64,000 nt of DNA from Rhodococcus jostii NBRC 16295 (GTDB lineage: Bacteria; Actinomycetota; Actinomycetes; Mycobacteriales; Mycobacteriaceae), in contig NZ_BCWY01000028.1 in the NCBI RefSeq assembly GCF_001894825.1, positions 49,873-113,872 of the forward strand. Direction: 5' to 3'. This document shows, one piece after another, positions 26,429 to 35,094 of the stretch. The notes under the pieces were generated by a model. The model had not been told where the DNA came from. It saw only the letters and a program-made list of their open reading frames with translations, and ran no database searches. The first letter of the stretch is position 1. Each line of letters opens with the position of its first letter. A program made the position numbers and the translations under genes.

Positions 26429-26561
26429 CGGACCGGCCCCCACCGGTCAAGACCGCCGGTTCCGCAACTCGGCGGTGCTAGAATCTGGGCATCGTCGCAG
26501 GTCCAGCGGTTGACGCCCCCGCGTCTTCCTGTCGGAGTCGCCCCGCCGAGGAGACCGTCCC

Positions 26562-27839
26562 ATGGCTGAGTCATCGGTACTACCCGCGGATCTCGGCGGG
26601 AGCCCAGATCTCGAGCGCATCATCCTCGAACACGCGTATCGCGGAGCGCATTTACAAGTCGTGCTTCGTGGTGTGCTGGCGCTCTTCATCGCACTGACGC
26701 TTGTGTTCGTCCCGCCCATGCACGATGCGGGCGTGTGCCTGGCGATCCTGATCGCGTACGCAGTCTGGGCCTGCGGCCTCGCCCTGTGGACCCGTCGAGG
26801 CGGGCCGGGGCCGGTGAACGCGATCTGGCTCGCCTTGTTCGTCGACCTCGCGGTGATCGGCTGCCTCACACTGTTGACCGGTATTGCAGCACAACAGAGT
26901 TGGACCGCAGACATTTTGAGCAACGGATTGTTCGTGATCCCGCTTCTCGCCTGCACGCAGCTGCGGCCGGGTGTCTGCGCCTCCGTGGTCGCACCGACGG
27001 TCCTGGTGTTCCTCGCCGCCAGCTGGGCCACGATGGCGTCGAACGAAGAACCCTGGTCGTCGATCCTGCTCAGCACGATGGCGCTCGCCATCCTCTGCGT
27101 GGGCGCCGTCATGCTCAGCAGAATCCAACGATCGAGGGTGCTGACCATCGGTCATCTCGTCCGCGACCGCACCGCCCTGCTCGCCGAGTTGATGGGTCTC
27201 GAACAGCGCGAACGACGTGCATTGTCCGAGCAACTCCACGACGGGGCGCTTCAATACGTCCTGGCCGCCAAGATGGACCTCGACGACCTCAGCGGCAGCG
27301 CCGATCCGGAGGCAGTCGCCCGCATCACCCACGCACTCGGTGAATCCGCAATCCTGCTCAGGGCGACTGTCTCGGAACTGCATCCCACCGTACTCGATCA
27401 CCTCGGACTCGCCCGAGCCCTCGGCGACCTCGCCCGATCTGCCCAGGCGCGTGGCGGTTTCGACGTCGAGCTTCTCACGTCGGAATGGGTCGACGACTTG
27501 CGCACCTCGGCCGATGACGTGCTGTTCAGCGCGGCACGCGAATTGCTCAGCAACGTCGTCAAACACGCACAGGCCCGCACCGTGCGGGTCGAGCTGACGC
27601 GGTTGGATGAACACGCCGTCCTCGACATCGCGGACGACGGGCGCGGCATCTCCCGTGAGGCAATCGACCGGAGCCTCAGCCGAGGCCACATCGGACTGAC
27701 TTCGCACGAACTCCGTGTCGTCGCGGCCGGAGGCAGCTTCGCGGTTCACCCCGGACCCCTGTCCGGGACGGTTGCGCACATCGAAATGCCGTTCGAGATC
27801 GAGACGGCACCCGATTCACTCACAAGCGCGGCGCACTAG
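26562..27839 (+). CDS. Membrane sensor histidine kinase, NarL/DesK type
   Basis: This 425-aa protein has five or six membrane segments in the first 200 residues. The phosphoacceptor motif ALSEQLHDGALQYVL (His in LHDG) of the HisKA_3 family follows, then an HATPase region with an N-box ELLSNVVKHA and a G-box ADDGRGI. AGGAG lies 10 nt before the ATG. No response regulator is visible on either side, so it is an orphan in this window. It may have replaced or duplicated the broken kinase directly upstream, with which it shares orientation. Confidence 0.88.
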   Translation: MAESSVLPADLGGSPDLERIILEHAYRGAHLQVVLRGVLALFIALTLVFVPPMHDAGVCLAILIAYAVWACGLALWTRRGGPGPVNAIWLALFVDLAVIGCLTLLTGIAAQQSWTADILSNGLFVIPLLACTQLRPGVCASVVAPTVLVFLAASWATMASNEEPWSSILLSTMALAILCVGAVMLSRIQRSRVLTIGHLVRDRTALLAELMGLEQRERRALSEQLHDGALQYVLAAKMDLDDLSGSADPEAVARITHALGESAILLRATVSELHPTVLDHLGLARALGDLARSAQARGGFDVELLTSEWVDDLRTSADDVLFSAARELLSNVVKHAQARTVRVELTRLDEHAVLDIADDGRGISREAIDRSLSRGHIGLTSHELRVVAAGGSFAVHPGPLSGTVAHIEMPFEIETAPDSLTSAAH

Positions 27840-28015
27840 CGGATCGTGGGACCGACGACGCGGCCCCCGAGCGTAGACTTGCGGGCGTTCGGTCGATTGC
27901 GCCGGCGGGCCCGGCGGCTCGGTAGGCCAGGGCCAACTCCCTGGTTCCGTCGTCGATCTGCACTGCTCAGGCGCCGCGTCCGAGTCTTCGACACGATCGG
28001 GAGGGTACGTCAGCG

Positions 28016-28894
28016 ATGCGAACCGATGGAGACACCTGGGACATTGTCAGTAGCGTCGGCCTCACCGCACTGGGGGTGGCGACGTTCCGGGCACTGGAGA
28101 CGGTCCGCCCCGATGCGTTGATCCGGGACGACTTCGCGCCGTGGTTCGTCGAGGCGGCGGGGGAACCGCATTTCACCGGCCTGTTGGCCGACCCGTCCTC
28201 ACTGGGGGACACACCCTTCTCGGGTTTCATGGGTATGCGAACGAAGTTCTTCGACGAGTTCTTCCTGTCAGCGGCAGGGACGACGCAGGCGGTGATCCTG
28301 GCCGCCGGATTGGACGCGCGGGCGTACCGCCTCGACTGGCCGGCCGGCACGACGGTGTTCGAGGTCGACCAGCCGAAGGTGCTGGAGTTCAAGGAGAATG
28401 TGCTCGTCGAGCACGGTGCCAGGGCGAAAGCCGATCGTCGCCCCGTGGCCGTCGATCTGCGCGAGGACTGGCCCGCAGCCCTCGAGGCTGCGGGGTTCGA
28501 CCCCGGGAAGCCCACGGCGTGGTCGGCGGAAGGCCTGCTGGCGTACCTCCCCGGCGCGGCGCACGACGCGCTGTTCGAGCGGATCGACGAGCTCTCCGCC
28601 CCGGGTAGCCACCTTGCCGTGGACAACTTTGCGGCGGGAGCCGACGTACGACGCTTCGATGCGATCAGGTCGAAGTACTTTCCCAAGGACCCGTTCGGTG
28701 ACCTCGACGTGTCCCAATTGTTCTACGGCGACGAGCGAGCCGATCCGGTGCAATGGCTGACCGAGCGGGGCTGGTCGGCGCACAGTGTGAACCCCCTCGA
28801 GTTGGCGGCAAGCTATGGGCGGCCGGTTCCGGAGCTGCCCGAAGAGCTTGCCGACCTGTCGAAGCGGTCGACGTATCTGACGGCGATCAAGTAG
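28016..28894 (+). CDS. SAM-dependent methyltransferase (TIGR00027/LCM-like)
   Basis: This 292-aa protein belongs to the leucine carboxyl methyltransferase-like family that is expanded in Mycobacterium and Rhodococcus. The hallmark region VILAAGLDARAYRLDWPAG is the SAM site. VFEVDQPKVLEFK and WSAEGLLAYLP follow in the expected order, and the length is normal. Members methylate small acids or polyketide-like lipids, but few substrates are known. It stands alone, about 175 nt after the sensor kinase. Confidence 0.9.
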   Translation: MRTDGDTWDIVSSVGLTALGVATFRALETVRPDALIRDDFAPWFVEAAGEPHFTGLLADPSSLGDTPFSGFMGMRTKFFDEFFLSAAGTTQAVILAAGLDARAYRLDWPAGTTVFEVDQPKVLEFKENVLVEHGARAKADRRPVAVDLREDWPAALEAAGFDPGKPTAWSAEGLLAYLPGAAHDALFERIDELSAPGSHLAVDNFAAGADVRRFDAIRSKYFPKDPFGDLDVSQLFYGDERADPVQWLTERGWSAHSVNPLELAASYGRPVPELPEELADLSKRSTYLTAIK

Positions 28895-28939
28895 ACGATG
28901 GCCGGACGGCAATTACTCGAACCTCCGTCCAGGGTGTGG

Positions 28940-29428
28940 TCAGTCGGATGTGACGGCAGAGGGGCTCGGTTCCAGGAGGGCTGTGACGCAGGTTGGCCCG
29001 AGCCCTATCTCCGGCCACCCCGCCGAGATCATGATGTCGTGCGGGCGCGTGCACGTTCCGAGCCAGTAGTTCGGCTCCGTGCGGTAGGCGGGCACCCCGC
29101 CCCACTTCAGCGGTGAGCCGGATCGCGGGAGGTAGGGGTCGGCGTCACCCGCGACAGAGCCCAGTTGCAGCAGCACCGACAGATACGACCATTGGGTGTC
29201 GGGATCCGCTGGATCGGACAGACACCGTGTCTCGTGATGCGCACGCTCGGCAGCACGCCCGGTCGCAGTCAATGCGAGGCGAACATGGATTCCGGACGAG
29301 AAAGCGACGATTCCGAGCAAGTCGAGGGTGAGGTGCGTTGCGGACGCGAGGATGGTGGGGCCGTGTACTGCGGTCCCACCGGCTGCCGGCGGCGCGAATG
29401 CCGGCCAACGCGCTCTGCGCATGCCCAC
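28940..29428 (-). CDS. Hypothetical protein
   Basis: I do not recognise this protein of about 162 aa, but the frame has normal composition, unlike its shadows. Distinct stretches are LTLDLLGIVAFSSGIHVRL, WSYLSVLLQLGSVAGD and LKWGGVPAYRTEPNYWLGT, which suggest a compact beta-rich protein with no signal peptide. The GTG at 29428 is preferred because AGGTG lies 7 nt upstream; ATG 29422 is close behind, and the frame is open to 29536. It is convergent with the methyltransferase and divergent from the GGDEF gene. Confidence 0.62.
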   Translation of the reverse strand: MGMRRARWPAFAPPAAGGTAVHGPTILASATHLTLDLLGIVAFSSGIHVRLALTATGRAAERAHHETRCLSDPADPDTQWSYLSVLLQLGSVAGDADPYLPRSGSPLKWGGVPAYRTEPNYWLGTCTRPHDIMISAGWPEIGLGPTCVTALLEPSPSAVTSD

Positions 29429-29627
29429 GATCGTGCACCTACACCAGGGCAGAATCAACGTCCCACGCCCGTGTGCGTACTCGGAAATTTCAAGGGCGAG
29501 CGATCGCGGTGGCACCCGCCGGGTGGGCTGCGCCAACGGCGTGGCCTCAGCGATTGGTGGCGGCGCTTATCGTGGATGGTGGTCATGAGGCGTGCGGGAC
29601 GGAAGGTTCGCAGGGGAGGGAGTTTCC

Positions 29628-31034
29628 ATGGAGGCGTTGCCGGATTCGGGGATGTTGCTCGCGGTTCTCGAACACACTCCGGCGTTGGTGTTCGTGTCCG
29701 AATTCGTGTCCGGGCGGATTGTGTATGTCAATCCCGCGGGTGTCGGTGTGCTCGGCCTGGGTGATGCCGTGCACGCCTATGCGAGGACGACGGCGGAGCT
29801 GTTCACCGATGTCGGTCTCGTGCAGGCACGTGAGGTGGAATCGGCTCTGGCCGAGCGGGGGGAGTGGAACGGGCTGACGGAATTTCGCCATTTCGTGACG
29901 GGCGAGCCGATCCCGATGCTGATCTCGACGTTCGTGCTGCAAGACACGCCTACCGGCCCGTCGCTGATCGCATCGATTGCACAAGACCGCCGCAGCGCAG
30001 GGGAGGAAGAGCAACGCCTGCGCAACGCGCTGGGGGAGTCCGCGTACCGGGCCCGCGAACAGCAGGCGATCGCCGACCTCAGCCAACTCGCCGTCGGCGG
30101 AGACCTCGAGGAGCTCCTGGCGGCGGCGGCCGGGGCGGCCGCGGCGCTGATGGGGGTGCACTGCTCGTCGATCGCGAGGGTGGCCGACGACGGGGAACTG
30201 GCGGTGCTCGCCTATCGGGGGCCCGCGCCCTCGCCGACGACCTTCGCACCGGGAACGGGTTCGCAACCCGGGTACGCCGCCGCCAGCGGGTCGGTGACCG
30301 TGTGCGCCGATCGAATCAGCGAGACTCGGTTCTCCACGGTGGGGATGAGCGGCCGGGGGCTGCACAGCGGGGTGTGCGTTCCGATCGGCTCCGAAACGGT
30401 GTGGGGTGTGCTGACCGCGCACAGTCGTCGACCTCGCGAATACACCGACCGTGACCTGACCTTTCTGCGCTCGGTGACGGCGGTTCTTTCTGCGGCGATC
30501 CGCCGCATCGAGGCCGAAGCTGCATTGGTGCACCTGAGTTTGCACGACCCTCTGACGGGGTTGCCGAACCGCGAACTGGCCCGCCGCCAGATCGACGAGG
30601 CATTGGACGCGTCACGCCGAGGTGGCACCCGCGTGGCGCTGTTGTTGGTCGATCTCGACGACTTCAAGGTCGTCAACGACAGCCTCGGACATGCCGGCGG
30701 CGACGACGCACTGATCGTCCTCGCCGGACATCTGAGGTCGGCGGTGCGCCCGGGCGATACCGTGGCCCGCCTCGGCGGCGACGAATTCGTGGTGGTGTGT
30801 GAGAACGTCGCGGGCCCAGCGGAGGCGGTGGCGATTGCTGCCCGCATCACCGGAGGCCTCGCCGACCTGAATCGGACAGGCCCGCTGCAGTGGCCGATCA
30901 GCGGTAGTGTCGGTGTCGCACTGTCCGATGCGGAGTGCACCCGCGAGGAACTTGTTCGCCGGGCAGACTCGGCGATGTATCGCGCGAAGGCGGCAGGGGC
31001 AGGCGGCCACGCGTTCTACGACGGCACCTTCTGA
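29628..31034 (+). CDS. PAS-GAF-GGDEF diguanylate cyclase
   Basis: This 468-aa protein has a PAS-like N-terminal domain (LEHTPALVFVSEF), a GAF domain in the middle (LMGVHCSSIAR, GLHSGVCVPIG) and a C-terminal GGDEF domain. The signature is intact, ARLGGDEFVVVCE, so it should make cyclic di-GMP. The usual RxxD inhibitory site is not obvious five residues before the motif. No EAL domain is present. The ATG at 29628 has a GGGAGGGAG site; an upstream in-frame start at 29592 is weaker. It is cytosolic and probably senses a small ligand or redox state. Confidence 0.9.
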   Translation: MEALPDSGMLLAVLEHTPALVFVSEFVSGRIVYVNPAGVGVLGLGDAVHAYARTTAELFTDVGLVQAREVESALAERGEWNGLTEFRHFVTGEPIPMLISTFVLQDTPTGPSLIASIAQDRRSAGEEEQRLRNALGESAYRAREQQAIADLSQLAVGGDLEELLAAAAGAAAALMGVHCSSIARVADDGELAVLAYRGPAPSPTTFAPGTGSQPGYAAASGSVTVCADRISETRFSTVGMSGRGLHSGVCVPIGSETVWGVLTAHSRRPREYTDRDLTFLRSVTAVLSAAIRRIEAEAALVHLSLHDPLTGLPNRELARRQIDEALDASRRGGTRVALLLVDLDDFKVVNDSLGHAGGDDALIVLAGHLRSAVRPGDTVARLGGDEFVVVCENVAGPAEAVAIAARITGGLADLNRTGPLQWPISGSVGVALSDAECTREELVRRADSAMYRAKAAGAGGHAFYDGTF

Positions 31035-31308
31035 GGCGGCAGCAGAACCCGAATGGCGGGTGTTTCCTGTCTTCCCAGCTGACAAACACGAAGTCGGTGC
31101 GACCGATAGGCACCCTAGGGAGGGGATTTTGTCATCTTGACGCAGATCTCCACCCGTCGAATACTTTCCGTACAGGGTGGATCCCATCGACGTTCTACGC
31201 GAAGGTTCCACGCTTCGCCGTTGTGAGAGAAAAATATTCGAGCCGTCGACTCCTCGTGAACGCATCGGCGGATCCGGTCGACCTGCATCAGAGAACTGAG
31301 GTGCCGCG

Positions 31309-34300
31309 ATGGCCGATCTCGACCCGGACGCGACCCAGGCTGCGGCTGTCCGCGCAGTGGGCCACGGAATCGTGGCCGAGTTGGACGCCGCCGGGTTCGC
31401 GGGTGCCGAGGAGGTCGGCCGAGGAGGCTTCGGTGTCGTGTACCGCGCGCTGCAGCGGTCACTCGGCCGAATCGTGGCAATCAAGGTTCTGACGTCAGAC
31501 CTGGATCCCGAGAATCGCGAGCGCTTCCTGCGGGAGGGCTACGCGATGGGTGGGCTCTCCGGTCACCCGAACATCGTGAACATTCTGCAGGTCGGCGTGA
31601 CGGAGGCCGGTCGCCCGTACATCGTCATGCACTATCACCCGCGCGATTCGCTGGCCGTGCAGATCCGCCGAGAAGGTCCGCTGCCCTGGCCGGAAGCGAT
31701 CAGCATCGGGGTGAAGTTGGCGGGAGCCTTGGAGACGGCGCACCGGACCGGCACACTGCATCGCGACATCAAACCCGCGAACATCCTCCTCACCGACTAC
31801 GGCGAACCGCAGCTGACCGATTTCGGCATCGCGCACATTGCCGGCGGCTACGAAACGGCCACCGGCGGGTTCACAGGTTCACTGGCGTTCACCGCGCCCG
31901 AAGTGCTCAACGGGGAATCGCCGACCGCCCGATCCGACGTCTACGGGTTGGGCGCGACGATCTTTTCGCTCATCGCTGGAAGGGCGGCGTTCGAACGGAA
32001 GACCGGCGAAGAACTCGTCGCGCAATTCGTGCGGATCAGTAGCCAGCCGGTCCCGGACCTGCGCGCCCAAGGCATCCCGGAAGGCGTGTGCGCCGTGATC
32101 GAGAGGGCGATGGCGACGAACCCCGCCGCCCGGCCGGCCTCCGCCGAGGAGTTCGGACACGAACTCCAAACCGCCCAGCGACACATCGGATTGCGCTCGG
32201 ACTCGATGGCACTGGCCCCTGTGGAGGCCCCGCACACGACGGACGCGCACCGGTCGGCGTCGGGTGCCGGTGACCTTCGTCAATTCCGGCACGACGGTCC
32301 GGACGTCGGTCGGCACCAGTTCATCGAGCCGACGCACCAGATTCAGCCGGAGCCTCACCCGTCGAGCCCGTCGTTCTGGCCGCCGACAGACCCGCCGCCC
32401 TGGCCGCCCACACCGGCACGTACGCGTCGGCGCTGGGTTTTGACCGTGCTCGTGCTGGTCATCGCGCTCGCGCTGGCCGGCGGCGGCTATCTCGTGGTCA
32501 GAGAAGCAACCGCCCCCGGCACCGCAGCACCGACCACCGGCGATGCCGGCTCGTCTCCTGTCGTCGACCCGACGACGGCGTGGCGACCGGTCGCCGATGC
32601 CCGTGTCGCCCGCCAGCAGACGGCGACGACCGTCGCGGATGGGACGATCTGGGTCTTCGGAGGGTTGGACGACAACGGTGTCTCCGCGCGGCAGGAGGGC
32701 TACGACCCGGCCATCGACACGTGGAAGGCCGGCCCCGACCTTCCGGTGCCGCTCAATCATGCGATGGCCGTGACCTACAACGACGAGCCCGTTCTGATCG
32801 GCGGGTGGAAAGCGGAAGGTCAGAACCTGACCGCGATCGCCTCCGAGCGGGTGATGGCCATGCGCGACGGCCGGTGGGTGGACCTTCCGCCTCTGAACCA
32901 GCCGCGGGCGGCCGGTGCCGCCGCCGTGGTGGGCGACAGGATCGTTGTCGCCGGGGGACAGGCGAACGGTGTGCTGGTGCCGACGACCGAGGTGTTCGAC
33001 GGTACGAAGTGGACGACCGTCTCGAATCTGCCCACGCCGCGGGAGCATCTGGCCGGGGTGTCGGACGGGAAGTATTTCTACGCCGTCGGCGGGCGGGACC
33101 TCGCCTCGGATCAGAACACTGCCGCGGTCGAACGGTTCGACGCCGCCACCGGGACGTGGGTGTCGTTGCCGCCGATGCCCACCCCCCGCGGCGGGCTGGG
33201 TGCGACGTTCATCGACGGCCGGATCGTCGCGGTCGGTGGTGAGGAACCGACCCGGGTGTTGCCGACCGTCGAGGCGTACGACGTGGTCGCGGGGACCTGG
33301 TCGCAGCTGCCGCCGCTGCGCACACCCCGGCATGGGGTGGCGGTCGGCGCGGTCGGCAACACGGTGTACGCAGTCGGCGGCGGCACCAAGCCGACGCATG
33401 CCGAATCGACGGCTGTTTCCGAGGCCCTGCAGATCGCGCCACGCAAGACTCAATGGGTGCCGGCGTGGCGTCCGTTGCGGGATGCGCCGATCGCCCGCCA
33501 GCAGACGGCGACGGCCGTCGCGGACGGGACGATCTGGGTGCTCGGCGGCCTCGACAATGCAGGGTCGACCCCGAAGGTCGAGGGGAACGACCCGGCCATC
33601 GACACGTGGAAGGCCGGCCCCGACCTTCCGGTCCCGCTCAATCATGCGATGGCCGTCGAATACGGGGGTGAGGTGGTGGTACTCGGCGGATGGGTGCCGG
33701 ACGGCCCGAACCTCACCGGGACGACGTCGGATCGGGTGCTCGCGCTGCGTGACGGCAGTTGGGTGGACCTGCCTCCGCTGAACGAGCCGCGGGCAGCCGG
33801 TGCCGCAGCCGTGGTGGGCGACAAGATCGTGGTCGCGGGGGGACAGGCGGACGGTGCTTTGGTGCCGACGACCGAGGTGTTCGATGGCACGCAGTGGACG
33901 ACCGTCTCGGACATCCCCACACCGCGGGAGCATCTGGCCGGGGTGTCGGACGGGAAGTATTTCTATGCCCTCGGCGGGCGCGATCTCGCGGCGGATCAGA
34001 ACACTGCCGCGGTCGAACGGTTCGACCCCGCCACCGGGACGTGGGCGTCGTTGCCGGGTATGCCGACGGCGCGCGGCGGGCTCGGTGCGGCGTTCATCGA
34101 CGGCCGGATCGTCGCGGTCGGTGGTGAGGAATCCACCCGGGTGCTGTCGACCGTCGAGGCCTACGACGTGGTCGCGGGGACCTGGTCGCAATTGCCGTCC
34201 CTGCCCATCGGGGTCCACGGGATGGCGGTCGCGACAGTAGGCCACACCGTCTATGCCATCGGCGGTGCGCTGCGGCCCACGCACGCAGAATCCACGGCGA

Positions 34301-34326
34301 TCGCGCAGGCTCTGGATTTCTGGTGA
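31309..34326 (+). CDS. Ser/Thr protein kinase with two duplicated extracellular Kelch-type propellers
   Basis: This 1005-aa receptor kinase has its kinase domain at about residues 30-290 with a glycine loop (VGRGGFGVVY), Lys59 in VAIK, HRDIKPAN with Asp153, and DFG at 171-173, so it looks active. A Pro-rich linker leads to one membrane helix near 375-397. The outside part is two consecutive Kelch-like beta-propellers starting at residues 424 and 719. Each has repeats such as IVVAGGQA, VPTTEVFDG and AVGGEE. The two halves are close copies of 295 codons. The ligand is unknown; cell-wall glycans are possible. Confidence 0.9.
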   Translation: MADLDPDATQAAAVRAVGHGIVAELDAAGFAGAEEVGRGGFGVVYRALQRSLGRIVAIKVLTSDLDPENRERFLREGYAMGGLSGHPNIVNILQVGVTEAGRPYIVMHYHPRDSLAVQIRREGPLPWPEAISIGVKLAGALETAHRTGTLHRDIKPANILLTDYGEPQLTDFGIAHIAGGYETATGGFTGSLAFTAPEVLNGESPTARSDVYGLGATIFSLIAGRAAFERKTGEELVAQFVRISSQPVPDLRAQGIPEGVCAVIERAMATNPAARPASAEEFGHELQTAQRHIGLRSDSMALAPVEAPHTTDAHRSASGAGDLRQFRHDGPDVGRHQFIEPTHQIQPEPHPSSPSFWPPTDPPPWPPTPARTRRRWVLTVLVLVIALALAGGGYLVVREATAPGTAAPTTGDAGSSPVVDPTTAWRPVADARVARQQTATTVADGTIWVFGGLDDNGVSARQEGYDPAIDTWKAGPDLPVPLNHAMAVTYNDEPVLIGGWKAEGQNLTAIASERVMAMRDGRWVDLPPLNQPRAAGAAAVVGDRIVVAGGQANGVLVPTTEVFDGTKWTTVSNLPTPREHLAGVSDGKYFYAVGGRDLASDQNTAAVERFDAATGTWVSLPPMPTPRGGLGATFIDGRIVAVGGEEPTRVLPTVEAYDVVAGTWSQLPPLRTPRHGVAVGAVGNTVYAVGGGTKPTHAESTAVSEALQIAPRKTQWVPAWRPLRDAPIARQQTATAVADGTIWVLGGLDNAGSTPKVEGNDPAIDTWKAGPDLPVPLNHAMAVEYGGEVVVLGGWVPDGPNLTGTTSDRVLALRDGSWVDLPPLNEPRAAGAAAVVGDKIVVAGGQADGALVPTTEVFDGTQWTTVSDIPTPREHLAGVSDGKYFYALGGRDLAADQNTAAVERFDPATGTWASLPGMPTARGGLGAAFIDGRIVAVGGEESTRVLSTVEAYDVVAGTWSQLPSLPIGVHGMAVATVGHTVYAIGGALRPTHAESTAIAQALDFW
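32578..34323 (+). repeat. Intragenic tandem duplication, period 885 bp, in the kinase gene
   Basis: Copy 1 is 32578-33462 and copy 2 is 33463-34323. Long blocks are identical, for example the coding of DPAIDTWKAGPDLPVPLNHA and of AGVSDGKYFYA in both halves. The period is exactly 295 codons, so the frame is kept. High identity points to recent duplication or ongoing conversion. Confidence 0.9.
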
Positions 34327-34344
34327 GGGCAGAGGCGGTCGGTG

Positions 34345-34539
34345 CTATCTCCGAATCAAATTGTCGGACAAGCGGGCTTCTTTCGCCGCGCGGCTGGACG
34401 GATCACAGCGGTACTGCCCCGTGGTGGTGTGGCGGTAGCCGGGCCCATCCTTGACGACGGTCTGGGCGCAGTAGCGGCACTCGTCACCGCGGGGCCCGAA
34501 TCGGATGGTCTCGACTGTGGGATAGGTGTTGGCTCTCAT
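34345..34539 (-). CDS. Small zinc-ribbon-like protein
   Basis: This 64-aa protein starts MRANTYPTVET and has a likely metal site ECRYC...YRH...YRC (CxxC, then a His and a Cys 15-20 residues on). The C-terminus is basic. The ATG at 34539 was chosen because the longer frame is unusually Pro/Arg-rich. It follows the 122-aa gene on the same strand by 40 nt, so the two are probably co-transcribed. Function unknown; a nucleic-acid-binding or regulatory role would fit. Confidence 0.6.
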   Translation of the reverse strand: MRANTYPTVETIRFGPRGDECRYCAQTVVKDGPGYRHTTTGQYRCDPSSRAAKEARLSDNLIRR

Positions 34540-34579
34540 TGCTCTCGTTCTTCGGTATGGGCGGTCGAAAAGGTAAAGG

Positions 34580-34948
34580 TCATGCGTATTCGGCGGCGGG
34601 CGCGTCGGAACCCGAGCGGGCGGCACGGTCGAGCGCTTCCCACGCGATGTCATAGCGTTTGAGGGTCATCTCGTCCGCGCCAGCGAGCAGGGCGTCCAGA
34701 AGGGAGTGCGGATCGTTCTGCCAGGAGTGCAGGGCGGTCGCGACCGTGCGATTGGTGAACAGACCCGACTGACCCAGCGCATGACCCCACTCGTCGAACA
34801 GGCCGTGGTGAATCCGTTCGACGGCGTCGTAGTCGAATCCCTCGGCGACGAAGTCGCGAGAGAATGTCGCCGTGACGTAGTCACCGCAGGTAATCGGTAC
34901 TGCATTCATCGGTGCGGGCACCTTCCGTGATGGCGAAATGCGGGCCAT
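34580..34948 (-). CDS. Hypothetical protein, 122 aa
   Basis: I do not recognise this protein. From MARISPSRK it continues with a well-behaved alpha-helical sequence (FDYDAVERIHHGLFDEWG, ALHSWQNDPHSLLDALLAGADE). It is acidic, without signal peptide or membrane segment. The ATG at 34948 has GAGGGG upstream; a later ATG at residue 14 is possible. It leads a two-gene operon with the zinc-ribbon-like protein. Confidence 0.65.
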   Translation of the reverse strand: MARISPSRKVPAPMNAVPITCGDYVTATFSRDFVAEGFDYDAVERIHHGLFDEWGHALGQSGLFTNRTVATALHSWQNDPHSLLDALLAGADEMTLKRYDIAWEALDRAARSGSDAPAAEYA

Positions 34949-35094
34949 CGTGGAGCCCCTCTTCGCGACTATGAGACAGGTCACATCATCCCCTGGGGTG
35001 GGGCGGCGCGGCATCGGCCGAATCACCGGGGGGCATACCTATTTTTTCGTCCCATGGATCTCGCATCAGGGTGGTCGACGGACTGTTTCGCCGG

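Noticed and set aside
31879..34284. Very long open frame on the minus strand, 801 codons
   Set aside because: It is the antisense shadow of the kinase-Kelch gene; its sequence is Arg/His/Pro-rich low complexity with no domain.
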